In this document: positions 38,586-47,622 of the stretch, one piece after another
Layout of the letters: the number at the start of each line of letters is the position of its first letter
Position numbering within the stretch: the first letter of the stretch is position 1
Assembly (NCBI GenBank): GCA_018136815.1
Contig: CM030932.1
Span: 2,074,009 to 2,125,233 of the forward strand
Reading direction: 5' to 3'
Length of the DNA: 51,225 nt
Source of the DNA: Isochrysis galbana
Taxonomy: Eukaryota > Haptophyta > Isochrysidales > Isochrysidaceae
Program-made: the position numbers and the translations under genes
The notes under the pieces: model-generated
What the model was told of the DNA's origin: nothing
Databases searched by the model: none
Seen by the model: the letters and a program-made list of their open reading frames with translations, nothing else

Positions 38586-39311
38586 ATGCTCGCGTCGGGC
38601 GGCGCCAACGCGCCTAAGGAGACCCTCTACGTCAACAACCTGAACGAGCGGGTGGGGCAGGCGGAGATGCGCAAGTCTTTGTACGCGGTCTTCACCCAGT
38701 TCGGACCTATCCTCGACATCATCTCAATGAAGAGCTTCAAGATGAGAGGGCAGGCCTTTGTCGTCTTCCGCGACATCGCCTCCGCCACCTCCGCAGTCAA
38801 GCAGATGCAGGGATTCTCCTTCTACGGTAAGCCAATGCGGCTGGACTATGCAAAGACCAAGTCGGATGCTCTCGCCAAGCTTGATGGATCGTACCAGGCC
38901 AAGGACAAGGCCGAGCGTGCCGCGAAGAGGAAGGCGGAGAAGGAAGCGAGAAAGGCAGGGCTCGTGCCTAAGAAGCCGGCAAACGGCGAGCGAGCGGCGG
39001 GGGCAGGGGCAGGGGCTGTCGAGACAGCAACAGCGGTGGCCGTCACGACGGCACCTGTCGCGCCCGCCGCCAACCTTCCCAACCAGATACTCTTCGTCGA
39101 GGAGCTGCCTGACCAGGTCAACGAGCTGATGCTCTCAATGCTCTTCCAGCAGTTCCCAGGCTTCAAGGAGGTACGGCTGGTGCCCGGCAAGTCGGGCCTC
39201 GCCTTCGTCGAGTTCGAAAGCGAGTTGCAGGCGGGCGTCGCTATGAACGGACTGCAGGGCTTCAAAATCACCCCCACCAACCTCATGAAGATCACGTATG
39301 CCAAGCGATGA
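38586..39311 (+). CDS. SNRPB2: U1A/U2B''-type spliceosomal RNA-binding protein, two RRMs
   Basis: A single-exon frame of 241 residues from ATG 38586. RRM1 (about 12-90) has RNP2 LYVNNL and RNP1 RGQAFVVF, with the SNF-family pattern NNLNERVGQAEMRKSLYAVF and FGPILDIISMKSFKMRGQAF. A Lys/Ala-rich linker (ERAAKRKAEKEARKAG) and an Ala/Val-rich spacer follow. RRM2 (about 165-240) has ILFVEELP and GLAFVEFESE and ends MKITYAKR. This is the architecture of U1A and U2B'', which bind hairpin loops of U1 or U2 snRNA in the spliceosome. Many protists have one protein for both roles, so the exact name is provisional. Presence of spliceosomal introns in this window fits. A C/T-rich leader precedes the start. 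Confidence 0.9.
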   Translation: MLASGGANAPKETLYVNNLNERVGQAEMRKSLYAVFTQFGPILDIISMKSFKMRGQAFVVFRDIASATSAVKQMQGFSFYGKPMRLDYAKTKSDALAKLDGSYQAKDKAERAAKRKAEKEARKAGLVPKKPANGERAAGAGAGAVETATAVAVTTAPVAPAANLPNQILFVEELPDQVNELMLSMLFQQFPGFKEVRLVPGKSGLAFVEFESELQAGVAMNGLQGFKITPTNLMKITYAKR

Positions 39312-39769
39312 CGGGCTGGCCGGAGCCAGCCATTGTATGTTTGTGAGCGTGCCTCCACGGAGATTGTGCAGGCCCCGGCTGCACCGTTCAGCCAGCCTCG
39401 AGCAATGCTGGGCGAGTCGGCCATGCACCATCTGGATAAGCGCCATGGCTAATGCGGGGCGTCGCTCGCACGTGTGCTGCGGCTGGGTGCCGCATGCGGT
39501 ACGTCAGCTGCTAGCGCGTTGCTACCTTTTCCCTCCTTATCGCGATGTCTGAAAGTGTCGTGCGTGAGGCGCCGTGCGGTCATTCGTGTTTTTGTCTCCG
39601 CCTCGGATATATCCTTGTGTGAGAGCAAGAAACAAGAAAAGCAATGGAAGTAATTTCGACAGCGCACCAAGTGTGAGTGAGGGTGTGATGTCGCATCCGC
39701 GAATTGACACCTATGGTCGTACTGCCCACTTCAACTTCCAACTTCTCACTAATCTTATGATTGGTCGCC
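39312..39769. other. 3' side of the snRNP gene, nothing recognised
   Basis: Presumed 3' untranslated region and spacer; no repeats or genes seen. Confidence 0.4.
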
Positions 39770-40235
39770 ATGGAGGGGGGCCTCGCGCCCCCCCCACTCT
39801 CTCGACTCCCCTCATGGGGGGCGAGAACCATCCACCCCCCTGCGCTGCCTCTTGGCATGTAAAGGGGACTGATTTAGACTGCGCACAGATCGCACGCCCT
39901 GGCCCACGTTGGCCTGCTTCTCGCTCTGACCAACCCCTCCTTCCCCCTTGGGCCCCCCTGATCAGGAGCCCCCAGCCAGCTCCAGTCGACCGGCAGGGGC
40001 TCGAGCGCCAGCGAGGGAGAGGCAGGAGGGGCCAGGGCCATGCCCCAGCCTCACCTGCCCCCTGAGCTGTGCTCCCAGGCCCCTGCAGGCCTCCCGGGGA
40101 CCGGAAGAGGGGCCGCAGGCGCGCGCCATGGGCCAGAGCCGCAGGGAAGAGAGGAGGAAGAGGGAAGAGGGAGGGGAGGGGGGAGTGGCAGCTCTCCCCT
40201 CCGGCGTTTACGTGTCTTCTCGCCCCGTTTGGGTA
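39770..40235 (-). repeat. R1 dispersed repeat, inverted copy
   Basis: Read on the minus strand, blocks corresponding to the R1 middle (cctgcaggggcctgggagc..., ctgagctggctgggggctcc) and end (ggggggcgcgaggcc at 39775-39795) occur in R1 order. It is diverged from the other copies. Confidence 0.6.
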
Positions 40236-40545
40236 AGAGAAGACGGGGGCACTAGAACCAGGAGGGAACGGCCGCGGCTCGCCGCGGCCACTCGCCCCGG
40301 CGAGACCGAGATTAGTGCTTCTGGGCTCCCATTCACGAGTGCCCCCCCCCCCCCCCCTGCGTTGTTTTTACCCGAAAGGGGTTTTCCCCCAGCGTGAACT
40401 CGAGGAGAGGACGTGCTGGGGTGCGCGGGGGCGGTGCGTGCACTGGGGGGAGGACAAATATCGAGGGGAGGGGGCGGTGCCCCCTCCCCCCGGTAGCACT
40501 CGGACACCTGGCTCGTCACGCATGGCGGGATTCCGGGACGAAAAA

Positions 40546-40930
40546 AAAAAACATCTGAAGATTCAGGGCTATACACCTACCGTCTACAGGATTCCCCCGC
40601 TCTACTTCCATCGCCCTTATCTCCCCTCCCTCCACCTCCTCCCCTGCTGTTGAGTTCGCGCATCCTATCGAGTTTTCTGGCGTTGGGCTCTCCGTCGTTC
40701 AGCTCGATTCCGAGTAGGGCGAGTTCGTCGAGCGCTCTAGCTATCTTTTGGTGTTCCTTACCCTGCCTTGTTGCCCATAGGAGGTACGTTGCTACCGCCC
40801 TTTTGGCGCTGCCCCAGGCGTCATCGACGTTTTCTCCTGGGGTCTCCGGGTTGATGTGGCTTTTCCACAGATGTGTCACCAGCTCGCGCCGCGAGCAGTC
40901 GTCGAAGAAATAAATGACTGCGCCCCCCGA
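40546..40930 (-). mobile_element. LINE-like 3' end, short truncated copy
   Basis: The sense-strand 3' end is oligo(T) (a run of 11 A on plus, 40541-40551) preceded by CTTCAGATG and a shortened version of the shared 3' untranslated sequence. The minus-strand frame upstream reads ENVDDAWGSAKRAVATYLLW and EHQKIARALDELALLGIELN, which could be the end of an ORF2 but differs from the other copies. The 5' boundary is near 40930, where another dispersed repeat begins. No target duplication was found. Confidence 0.6.
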
Positions 40931-41075
40931 TATCTGCCACAAGGACGTCTTGAGTCTTGAACCACTCCCTTCCTCTCTTCCTCCTGTCGCCAGCCTGACG
41001 AATTGGGATGGCCCATAGGGCCTGAGGGCAATGAGGAGGGAGGCGTGCCGGCGGCAGGCACGTAGCACGTAGCAT

Positions 41076-41974
41076 ACTTTCTACACCCCCACTCCCCCGG
41101 CCCTTCTCCCCCCGCCATAAGGCGGCTCCCCCCGTGCACTACTAGGGGGATAGGGGTGAAGGGCTTAGATATGGTCCGGTGGCCCGCGCCCCCCCCCGGT
41201 GATCTTTCCCCCCCTTCCTCCTGTGTCTCCGAGCGGGCGGCCGACTCTGTCCCGACTTATCCTGTAAACAGGAGCGGGACTTACCAATTTTTCGCTCCGC
41301 CCACCCCCTTCTCCGCGCTCTCTCTCCCCTCTCCTGCGGCACGCGCGATGGCGCGCCTGCGGCAGGCCTGCAGCTGCCCTCTGGCGGCCCCTGGAGGCTC
41401 CTGGAGGCCAGCTCAGGGGGCAGAGGAGGCTGTGGGGCTGGGCCCTGGCCTCCCCTGCCTCCCCCTCGCTGGCGCTCCTGAGCCTCTGGGGCCCCCACGC
41501 TGCACCTGTCTGCCTGTCGACCAGGGGGGAGGGGGGGTTGGAGCAATGGGCTGGTCACGAGGGGCCAGGATGGGCGAATGGGGCGATCCTGTGGGGAAGG
41601 GAGTGGGTCAGTAGGGCAGTGGCCTCCTGGCAAGCCATCAGGCGTGCCAGGAGGATGCGTGGTTCCTCCCCCATGGCAGGGGAGGAGTGGAGAGAGGGGG
41701 GGGCTCGTGCCCTCCCATGGGGCAACCAAGTATAAACTTAGTTGCTCCCACCGAAAAATAGGTAAGTCCCGCACCTGTTTACAGGATAAGTCGGGGCTGA
41801 GGCCGCCGCCCACTCGGAGACACAGGACACAGGAGGGGGGGAATGATCACCGGGGGGAGGCGCGGGCCACCGGACCATATCTAAGCCCTTCACCCCTATC
41901 CCCCCTAGTAGTGCACGGGGGGAGCCGCCTTATGGCGGGGGGAGAAGGGCCGGGGGAGTGGGGGTGTAGAAAGT
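41076..41974. mobile_element. Fold-back element with about 220-bp inverted arms
   Basis: The left arm 41076-41294 (actttctacacccccactcc ... ttaccaatttttcg) is the inverted match of the right arm 41752-41974, roughly 90 percent identical by eye, with small insertions. The 457-bp centre holds an R1-like piece (41290-41560) and the block tggcaagccatcagg...tataaacttagttg (about 41629-41742), which recurs at 47231-47345. Long inverted arms are typical of fold-back or Mutator-like elements. Nine-base flanks (acgtagcat and tttcctatg) do not match, so no target duplication is visible. No transposase is encoded. Confidence 0.85.
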
Positions 41975-42468
41975 TTTCCTATGTGAGTAGAAAGTAGAGA
42001 GTCCACGGCCGCGTGTACGGTGAGACTATTAAAAGGTTTAATTTAATTTGTAGTCATGAATCACTACTCACTAATTGACCGCCCTTGAGAAGATAATAAT
42101 TTTCAATATTCGTATATCATTATTTTGAGCCTGAGCGTCGCGTCAGCCAACTTAGAATGGCATCCATCTCCAAGCACGCGGCATCACAGCATGGTTGGCC
42201 TCTACGAGGAAGCAGAAAGCTCCCTACGATCGGAAAAGCTCCCGGAGCTCAAGCGCAAGTCAGGTGGGTGTCCGCGAGAGAATGCGTATGCACGAATTGC
42301 CATGATACGGGCACACAATTGGGGCAGATGTACGAAAGGCATAATCAGCATCCAGGAGCTATCGTAGACAAGGCGTAAGACATTCCGATGCGGCAAGGCC
42401 GCATAGGCGCCGTGGAACGCAGATGGCCCTGACCGCACCAAGGGTGGCTCCACAGTAGAGCAGCTTGG
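41975..42468. other. Spacer downstream of eIF3a
   Basis: Includes the presumed 3' untranslated region of the minus-strand eIF3a gene. An AT-richer part lies at 42030-42120. No gene recognised. Confidence 0.4.
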
Positions 42469-45400
42469 CTAACGCCGCCAACTGCGCTCTTGGTCAGCGC
42501 GGCCATCGGGGCGCGGGCGGTCTAAGTCACGGCGAGGCGGCCCGCGTTCGCCCAAGTCGCGCGGCGGCGGTCCACGATCACCAAAATCGCGGCGGGGAGG
42601 CTCGCGGTCGCTAAGGTCGCGCGGCGGCGGTCCACGATCACCAAAATCGCGGCGGAAAGACCCGCGGTCACCAAAATCGCGCGGCGGAGGCCCGCGGTCG
42701 CCAAAGTCGCGGCGCGGAAGCCCGCGGTCGCCAAGGTCGCGCGGCGGAGGCCCGCGGTCGCCAAAGTCACGCGGCGGAGGCCCGCGGTCGCCAAAGTCGC
42801 GCGGCGGAGGCCCGCGGTCGCCAAAGTCGCGCGGCGGAGGCCCGCGGTCGCCAAAGTCGCGGCGCGGCGGAGGCCCGCGGTCGCCAAAGTCGCGACGTGG
42901 CGGTCCTCGGTCGCTGAAGTCGCGCGGCGGTGGGCCGTCGCGCAGGCTTCCGCGAGCCGGGGGCTCGCTCCATCTGTCGGCACCGCGCGCGAGTGGGCCG
43001 TCAGCGCTCTGGCGCCCCCCGAGCTTGTGCGTCTCCCAGCCGTCCTCATTGGGCTCCGACCGCTCACGGCGCTCGAAAGGTTTGGGCCGCGGTTCGGCCC
43101 GCGCAGGCGGCGCAGCAGGCGGCGCGGCCGCGGCGGGCTTCGAGTTGAGGGAGCCTCCAAGGGAACGAGCCATCTCGATGTCCGGCAGCTCGTCCTCGTC
43201 CTCGTCGGCGGCGGCCCAGCTATTGCCAATCTGTTCACGCTGGGCAAGCCTTTCGAGTGCCGCTTTTTCTTCAAGCTCCTTCTCGCGCTGCCGCTGCCGC
43301 TCGGCGACTCGCCTGCGCTCTTCCTCCTCTTCTTGCTTCTTGCGTAGTGCCTCTTGCTCCTCCTGGATGCGACGCGCCTCTTCCTCTTCGGCCTCGCGCC
43401 GGGCGCGCTCGATCGCCTCCTCGCGAGCCTTCTCCTCTGCGGCGATGCGCTCGCGCTCAAGGCGCAGCGCCTCCTTGCGCGCAGCCTGCTCCTCGCGCCA
43501 CACCCGAACAGCCTCGGCGTGCTGTACTTTGCGCACCTCCATGACGCGCGCGGAGAAGGCATCGGCCGCCCTTGCCATGCGCGAGAAGCGCTTCTTCTCC
43601 TCAACGTCGTGGGCTCGTGTCTCTTTCATCTGCTGAGCAAGCGCGGTCGCGTGTTCCTCGTGCCGGCGCTTGTCGTCCGCCTGCTGAGCCTCCCAACGAA
43701 GCTCGAGCAGCTCGCGCTCCTCCTCGCGGCGCGCACGCTCCAAGTGGTCGTGCCGCTTGGCCATGTTCTCGAGGCGCTTCTCGAACTCGGCGCGCTCGTC
43801 CATGAGGAGCTCGCGCTGCTCGCGCATGAGCTCGGATCGGTCCTTCTCCGCCAGCTTGTCCACATCCGTCTCGACCTTGCCGCTCTCGCCTCCCTTCTTC
43901 TTGATGACCTTGAGGTTCTTGCGCTGTTCGGCCATCTGCTCGGCTAGCTTGCGGCGCTGCGCTGCCTCCTCCTCCTCGCGCTCGCGCTTGTCGCGCTCGG
44001 CGTCCCGGCGCACCGCGTCCGCCTGTAGCCGCGCCTTCTCCTCTGCCTCCTCCTCCGCCTGTTTGCGCGCACGCAGCCGCTCGCGCTCCTTGGTCTCCTC
44101 CATGAGCAGGCGCTCGGCCTCCTCCTTGCGGCGCTCGATGACAACGCGCCGCGCGAGCACCTTCTGGTGCTCCTCTTGGCTCGTGGCTGAGATCGACGCG
44201 TAGAGGCGGGCGCGCAGCTCGGCCTTACGCTTGCTGATCTCGAGCGTATGTAGCCGTTCGTTCACTTCGTCGAGCATCGTGGCGAAGGTGGCGAGCGACT
44301 CGCGCACTTCGGAGGAAGCAGCCGCATCGACTTTGTTCGCGGGCTGGTTGAGCCGGCCGTGCTTGTAATCGATGCGTAGCGAGAGGAGCTCCAGTTTGGT
44401 CGCCCAGACGATGAGCGCCTCAATCTCAGGCCACGTGAGCACCGTGATGGCGGCGGAAACGCGCTCGATGGAGATAGTCAGGTAGAGCCGCTCCATCTGC
44501 TGGAGCATGCGAAGCGCGACGAGCCGGCGGAGAGCGCCCTCATACTGTGCGAGCGCAGGCGTCTCCTTGATCTGCGCGAGGATGGGCTCGACAGCACTCG
44601 AGAGGTCGAGCGGAATGTTGGTCCGCTCCACGAGCGCGTGGAGCTCGCGCACCACCGGTGCCGACGCCTTGAGCAGCCCGCCGCGCACCACCTCGTCGAG
44701 CAGCATGGCTCGCGAGGCGGTGGGAGGGAAGGCGAGCATCTGCGCCATGCGCTTGGTCTTCTCGTGCTCGAGGTCGTACTCGAGGAGGTTGAGGTCGACG
44801 ACGGGCGACGCGGGTGGGATGGAGAGGGTGGCGAGCACGGCGCGCGAGGCGATCACCTCCATCGCTTCGGGCGGCGGCGGCGTCTTGAAGTTGCGCGAGG
44901 TGAAGAAGGTGCGCGCGACAGCGTACGCGTGGAAGAGCTTGATGTCGGCCACCCAGAAGACCTTGGCAAGGTTCTCATGATAGGCAGCGACAGAAGAGGG
45001 CTTGGGCGGCTTCTTCATGAGCTGGAGAATTGCGTGGACGTCCTCCACAGTCCGGTAGGCCTCTTGCCACAGCTCCATTGAGATGGCCGTCGAGAGCTGC
45101 GCGAAGCGCGTCTCGAGGTGCATCTGCAGCGACTCGGGTGTCGGCGGCTCACGGTCCTTCCACTTGGGGTCGTACTTGGTCTGCACTTGAATGTGGTTGC
45201 GCAAAATTTCGCAGAGTCGGCGGAACTCGACACTGCGCTTATACTGGTGGCAAAACGTGAAGGCGCGGGACGCCGTGTCTCGGTAGAGCTCCTCGAGCTT
45301 CACGTTGTTGCGCAGGATGTCCAGGACAGAACGGTACGCCTCCCAGAGGAATTTGAGCGCGGGCGTGACAACCTGCCGATCGGTGCGCTTCTTCGAGTCG

Positions 45401-45825
45401 GCGGAGCCGCCGATGGTGGCGAGCATGAGAGACTCAGGCGTCTCTTCCGCCTCCAGATCCTCGAAGTCGAGCAGGCTCTCGATCTTTTCAGAGATCGTCT
45501 TCTCTGCAAGATCGAGCGCAGTCTGCGCTGCCGCCTCTGCGAGCGCCATGAAGTAGCGGAGGACCGCCTCCATGGAGGAGACGTTGACCTGCTGGCAGAT
45601 GATGCGGTACTGGATGAGTCCATCCTTGGCTGCCTTTCCCTTCCGCATCTCCACGCAGATCGAGAGGAAGCGCTTCATCACATCTTCCATCGAGGGGGCC
45701 CACGTACGGTGTCTCTTTGAGGAGAGAACATCGTGCAGAGCGACGAGAGCAGGCTCCTTCTGGCCGACGGCATAGAGCTCGTCGGCGCGTCTGAGTGCGT
45801 TCTCAGGCTTCTGAAAGTGCTGCAT
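42469..45825 (-). CDS. EIF3A: Eukaryotic translation initiation factor 3 subunit A
   Basis: A single uninterrupted frame of 1118 residues from ATG 45825. It begins MQHFQKPENALRRADELYAV, the usual eIF3a N terminus, and runs through an alpha-helical PCI region (for example VEFRRLCEILRNHIQVQTKY; TAISMELWQEAYRTVEDVHA; IEALIVWATKLELLSLRIDY). Then comes a long charged coiled coil rich in Glu/Arg (RRVVIERRKEEAERLLMEET; KRRHEEHATALAQQMK) and a C-terminal tail of tandem roughly 10-residue units, DFGDRGPPPR, comparable to the DDRGPRR repeats of animal eIF3a. The protein scaffolds the eIF3 complex on the 40S subunit. No intron is needed, unlike other genes here. The start is set by the conserved MQHFQKPENAL; frame upstream is only C/T-tract translation. 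Confidence 0.95.
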   Translation of the reverse strand: MQHFQKPENALRRADELYAVGQKEPALVALHDVLSSKRHRTWAPSMEDVMKRFLSICVEMRKGKAAKDGLIQYRIICQQVNVSSMEAVLRYFMALAEAAAQTALDLAEKTISEKIESLLDFEDLEAEETPESLMLATIGGSADSKKRTDRQVVTPALKFLWEAYRSVLDILRNNVKLEELYRDTASRAFTFCHQYKRSVEFRRLCEILRNHIQVQTKYDPKWKDREPPTPESLQMHLETRFAQLSTAISMELWQEAYRTVEDVHAILQLMKKPPKPSSVAAYHENLAKVFWVADIKLFHAYAVARTFFTSRNFKTPPPPEAMEVIASRAVLATLSIPPASPVVDLNLLEYDLEHEKTKRMAQMLAFPPTASRAMLLDEVVRGGLLKASAPVVRELHALVERTNIPLDLSSAVEPILAQIKETPALAQYEGALRRLVALRMLQQMERLYLTISIERVSAAITVLTWPEIEALIVWATKLELLSLRIDYKHGRLNQPANKVDAAASSEVRESLATFATMLDEVNERLHTLEISKRKAELRARLYASISATSQEEHQKVLARRVVIERRKEEAERLLMEETKERERLRARKQAEEEAEEKARLQADAVRRDAERDKREREEEEAAQRRKLAEQMAEQRKNLKVIKKKGGESGKVETDVDKLAEKDRSELMREQRELLMDERAEFEKRLENMAKRHDHLERARREEERELLELRWEAQQADDKRRHEEHATALAQQMKETRAHDVEEKKRFSRMARAADAFSARVMEVRKVQHAEAVRVWREEQAARKEALRLERERIAAEEKAREEAIERARREAEEEEARRIQEEQEALRKKQEEEEERRRVAERQRQREKELEEKAALERLAQREQIGNSWAAADEDEDELPDIEMARSLGGSLNSKPAAAAPPAAPPARAEPRPKPFERRERSEPNEDGWETHKLGGRQSADGPLARGADRWSEPPARGSLRDGPPPRDFSDRGPPRRDFGDRGPPPRRDFGDRGPPPRDFGDRGPPPRDFGDRGPPPRDFGDRGPPPRDLGDRGLPRRDFGDRGPPPRDFGDRGSFRRDFGDRGPPPRDLSDREPPRRDFGDRGPPPRDLGERGPPRRDLDRPRPDGRADQERSWRR
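42505..42935. repeat. Tandem repeats of about 30 bp coding the eIF3a tail
   Basis: Units with cggtcgccaaagtcgcgcgg (plus strand) repeat about a dozen times and encode the GDRGPPPRDF motif on the minus strand. Some neighbouring units are identical at the DNA level, so the array is recently amplified and probably length-variable. Confidence 0.9.
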
Positions 45826-46153
45826 CGCCCGCCGTGCCAGGGGGAGGAAAGGGGGGGGGAAGAGAGAGAGGGGGAGTAGAGAGGGGGGAGAGAGGGAGGG
45901 AGGGAGGGAGGGAGGGGGGGCGCGAGAGCGAGAGGCCGAGGCTCCCCCCCCCACGCGTCGCCCCCGCGCGGTGGCAGAGGAGAGAGAGAAGAGGGAGACC
46001 TTTACAAAAGAATCGCCGCCCCCCCAGCCCCCCCTCCCTACAGTTAGTACTGGCTCTCTTCCGTCTCCTCCCCCCCCCCCCCCCCCCCCTCTCTCTTCAC
46101 TCTCTCTCTCTCTCCTCCTCTCTTTTCCTTCTCAACAAAGCACATCCCCCCAC
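45826..46153. promoter_or_regulatory. Upstream tracts between eIF3a and a candidate plus-strand ORF
   Basis: Next to eIF3a the minus strand is C/T-rich (plus strand gggag repeats, 45840-45920). From about 46060 the plus strand is C/T-rich instead. The switch of strand suggests a divergent promoter between two genes. No defined element is seen. Confidence 0.4.
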
Positions 46154-46573
46154 ATGGCTAAATCTTTCTCTTTCACCCTCTCATCTTCGCCTCCCCAGCC
46201 CAACCACACGTCGCACGCGCCCGCACGGCAGACTCCGAAAAACTCGCTCCTGCGCCCCGTTTATTCTCTCCACTCGCCCTTCAACCACCCACTTCTCTCT
46301 CTTTCCCTCTCTCCTCGGAGTCCAAAAGCTCTCCCCTCTCCGTCCCCCGTCGCCGCGTCCCCGTGGCAGCGCACATATTTTGTTTTTTGGACTGGTGCCC
46401 CCGCCCTCCTTCCATCTTATCTTCCTTCCCCCCCTTCCCCCCCTTCCCTTCTAAATTTGGAAATGAGTGGCTCTGTGCTCTGTGGCGCTGTGGCGCTGGA
46501 TCTCTCGGAAACTCGGAAACAGGAAACAGTGTTCGGAAGCGTCTCCCTGGCTGAGCGGGGAGTTTCTTCCTGA
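46154..46573 (+). CDS. Candidate plus-strand ORF, Ser/Pro/Leu-rich
   Basis: Following a C/T-rich leader, ATG 46154 opens MAKSFSFTLSSSPPQPNHTS and runs 139 codons. The Ser/Pro-rich start could be a targeting peptide or low-complexity chance. No family is recognised, and the 3' part enters a dispersed repeat region, so it may be a disrupted first exon. Confidence 0.25.
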   Translation: MAKSFSFTLSSSPPQPNHTSHAPARQTPKNSLLRPVYSLHSPFNHPLLSLSLSPRSPKALPSPSPVAASPWQRTYFVFWTGAPALLPSYLPSPPSPPSLLNLEMSGSVLCGAVALDLSETRKQETVFGSVSLAERGVSS

Positions 46574-46619
46574 TGGCCCGATGGACTCTTGCACGTGGAG
46601 ATGGACTGACCCCAGGATC

Positions 46620-46810
46620 CGGGTAATGCTCCTGAGACTCATCCATCCTGGAATCCTTGGCAACCCACGCGTCCGTAGCCGTAGGCGGCCTATCGACTTG
46701 GACTTGGGTAGCGGGTGCACATACTTGGGAAGGCTTGGGCAAGGGTGCAGTGGTGTCTAGCTGGTAGCGGGGTCCACGCACGGCGGCGAGGGCGGATTTG
46801 GCGGTGCACA
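46620..46810 (-). repeat. Dispersed repeat, copy 2 (copy 1 at 12760-12905)
   Basis: The reverse complement matches 12760-12905 from the segment coding CTAKS/RGPRY to PATQ...DRPPT..DAWV. Small insertions (for example caagtc) distinguish it. Probably a transposon coding remnant. Confidence 0.65.
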
Positions 46811-47230
46811 GCCGACAGCCTACAGGTGTTCGTCGCTGCTCGCTGCGGACTTTTTCCCCCGCGCGAAGCCTACCCTCTCGCCCCTTTCGGTTTACGCACG
46901 TAGATTCCCTCGTTACTTTCTACCTATTCGTTCGCGGTAACCGCCGTTCGCTGTCGGCTCTTCCGTCGCATCGTCGCTCTCTTGTCGGCTTTCTCTTCCT
47001 TGTTTCCTTCCCTCTGTGTCTTCCCGCCCAAGTGAGGAAAGATACGTTAGTGTATCGGGGGATGTTGGGTGAAAGTCGAGCGTGCGTGTCTCGGATTATT
47101 GTCGGACTAGTCGGAGTGGTATCCTATCGGCCTCTGTCGCCCTCCCTTCCGAATCATCGCATATCGAGCCCGTGGTCATGCTCGATGCTCGATCCGTCAT
47201 CAGCAGAGCAGTGCGCTCCTGCCGCTCCTG
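46811..47230. other. Intergenic, T-richer sequence, nothing recognised
   Basis: Composition resembles 11460-11720 and 36780-37400, which may be LTR-like, but no direct match was found. No gene recognised. Confidence 0.3.
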
Positions 47231-47345
47231 GCAAGCCATCAGGCATGCCAGGAGAGTGAGTGGTTCCTCCCCCATGGCGGGGGAGGAGTGGAGAGAGGGG
47301 GGGGCTCGTGCCCCGCCATGAGTGAACCAAGTATAAACTTAGTTG
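47231..47345 (+). repeat. Dispersed repeat block (copy at 41629-41742)
   Basis: tggcaagccatcaggcatgc through gggggaggagtggagagagg to ccaagtataaacttagttg matches the centre of the fold-back element over about 110 bp with few changes. Confidence 0.85.
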
Positions 47346-47523
47346 AAATGAAGATCTTAATATATTAGGGAGGGAAACCCGAGCCAAAGCAGAACAAAGA
47401 AGGAACCACAGTCTCCCGCCCCCTTCTCTCCAACTCCCGGCCGAAGCAGCGCGCGCGGCCTCCCCAGAACCAGCTTCTCCGCTCAAGACAGAACTGGGGA
47501 AGGGGGAGGGGGTTGACAGGGAG

Positions 47524-47577
47524 GTCGTTTGCCTTCATTTGGTACCCAGGAGACCAAATGAAGGCAAGCCACCTTGG
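47524..47577. repeat. Two facing copies of the TTGCCTTCATTTGGT block
   Basis: aggtcgtttgccttcatttggtacc and, after 1-2 bases, gagaccaaatgaaggcaagc form an inverted pair. The block also occurs singly at 21905, 34815 and 34986. Confidence 0.8.
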
Positions 47578-47622
47578 TTAGGTTTAGGTTTGGGTAGTAG
47601 GGAGGTTCACTAGCACTCTGCC

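Noticed and set aside
41156-41813. Overlapping frames in the fold-back element
   Set aside because: They are read-through of inverted arms and G/C runs, with no conserved motif.
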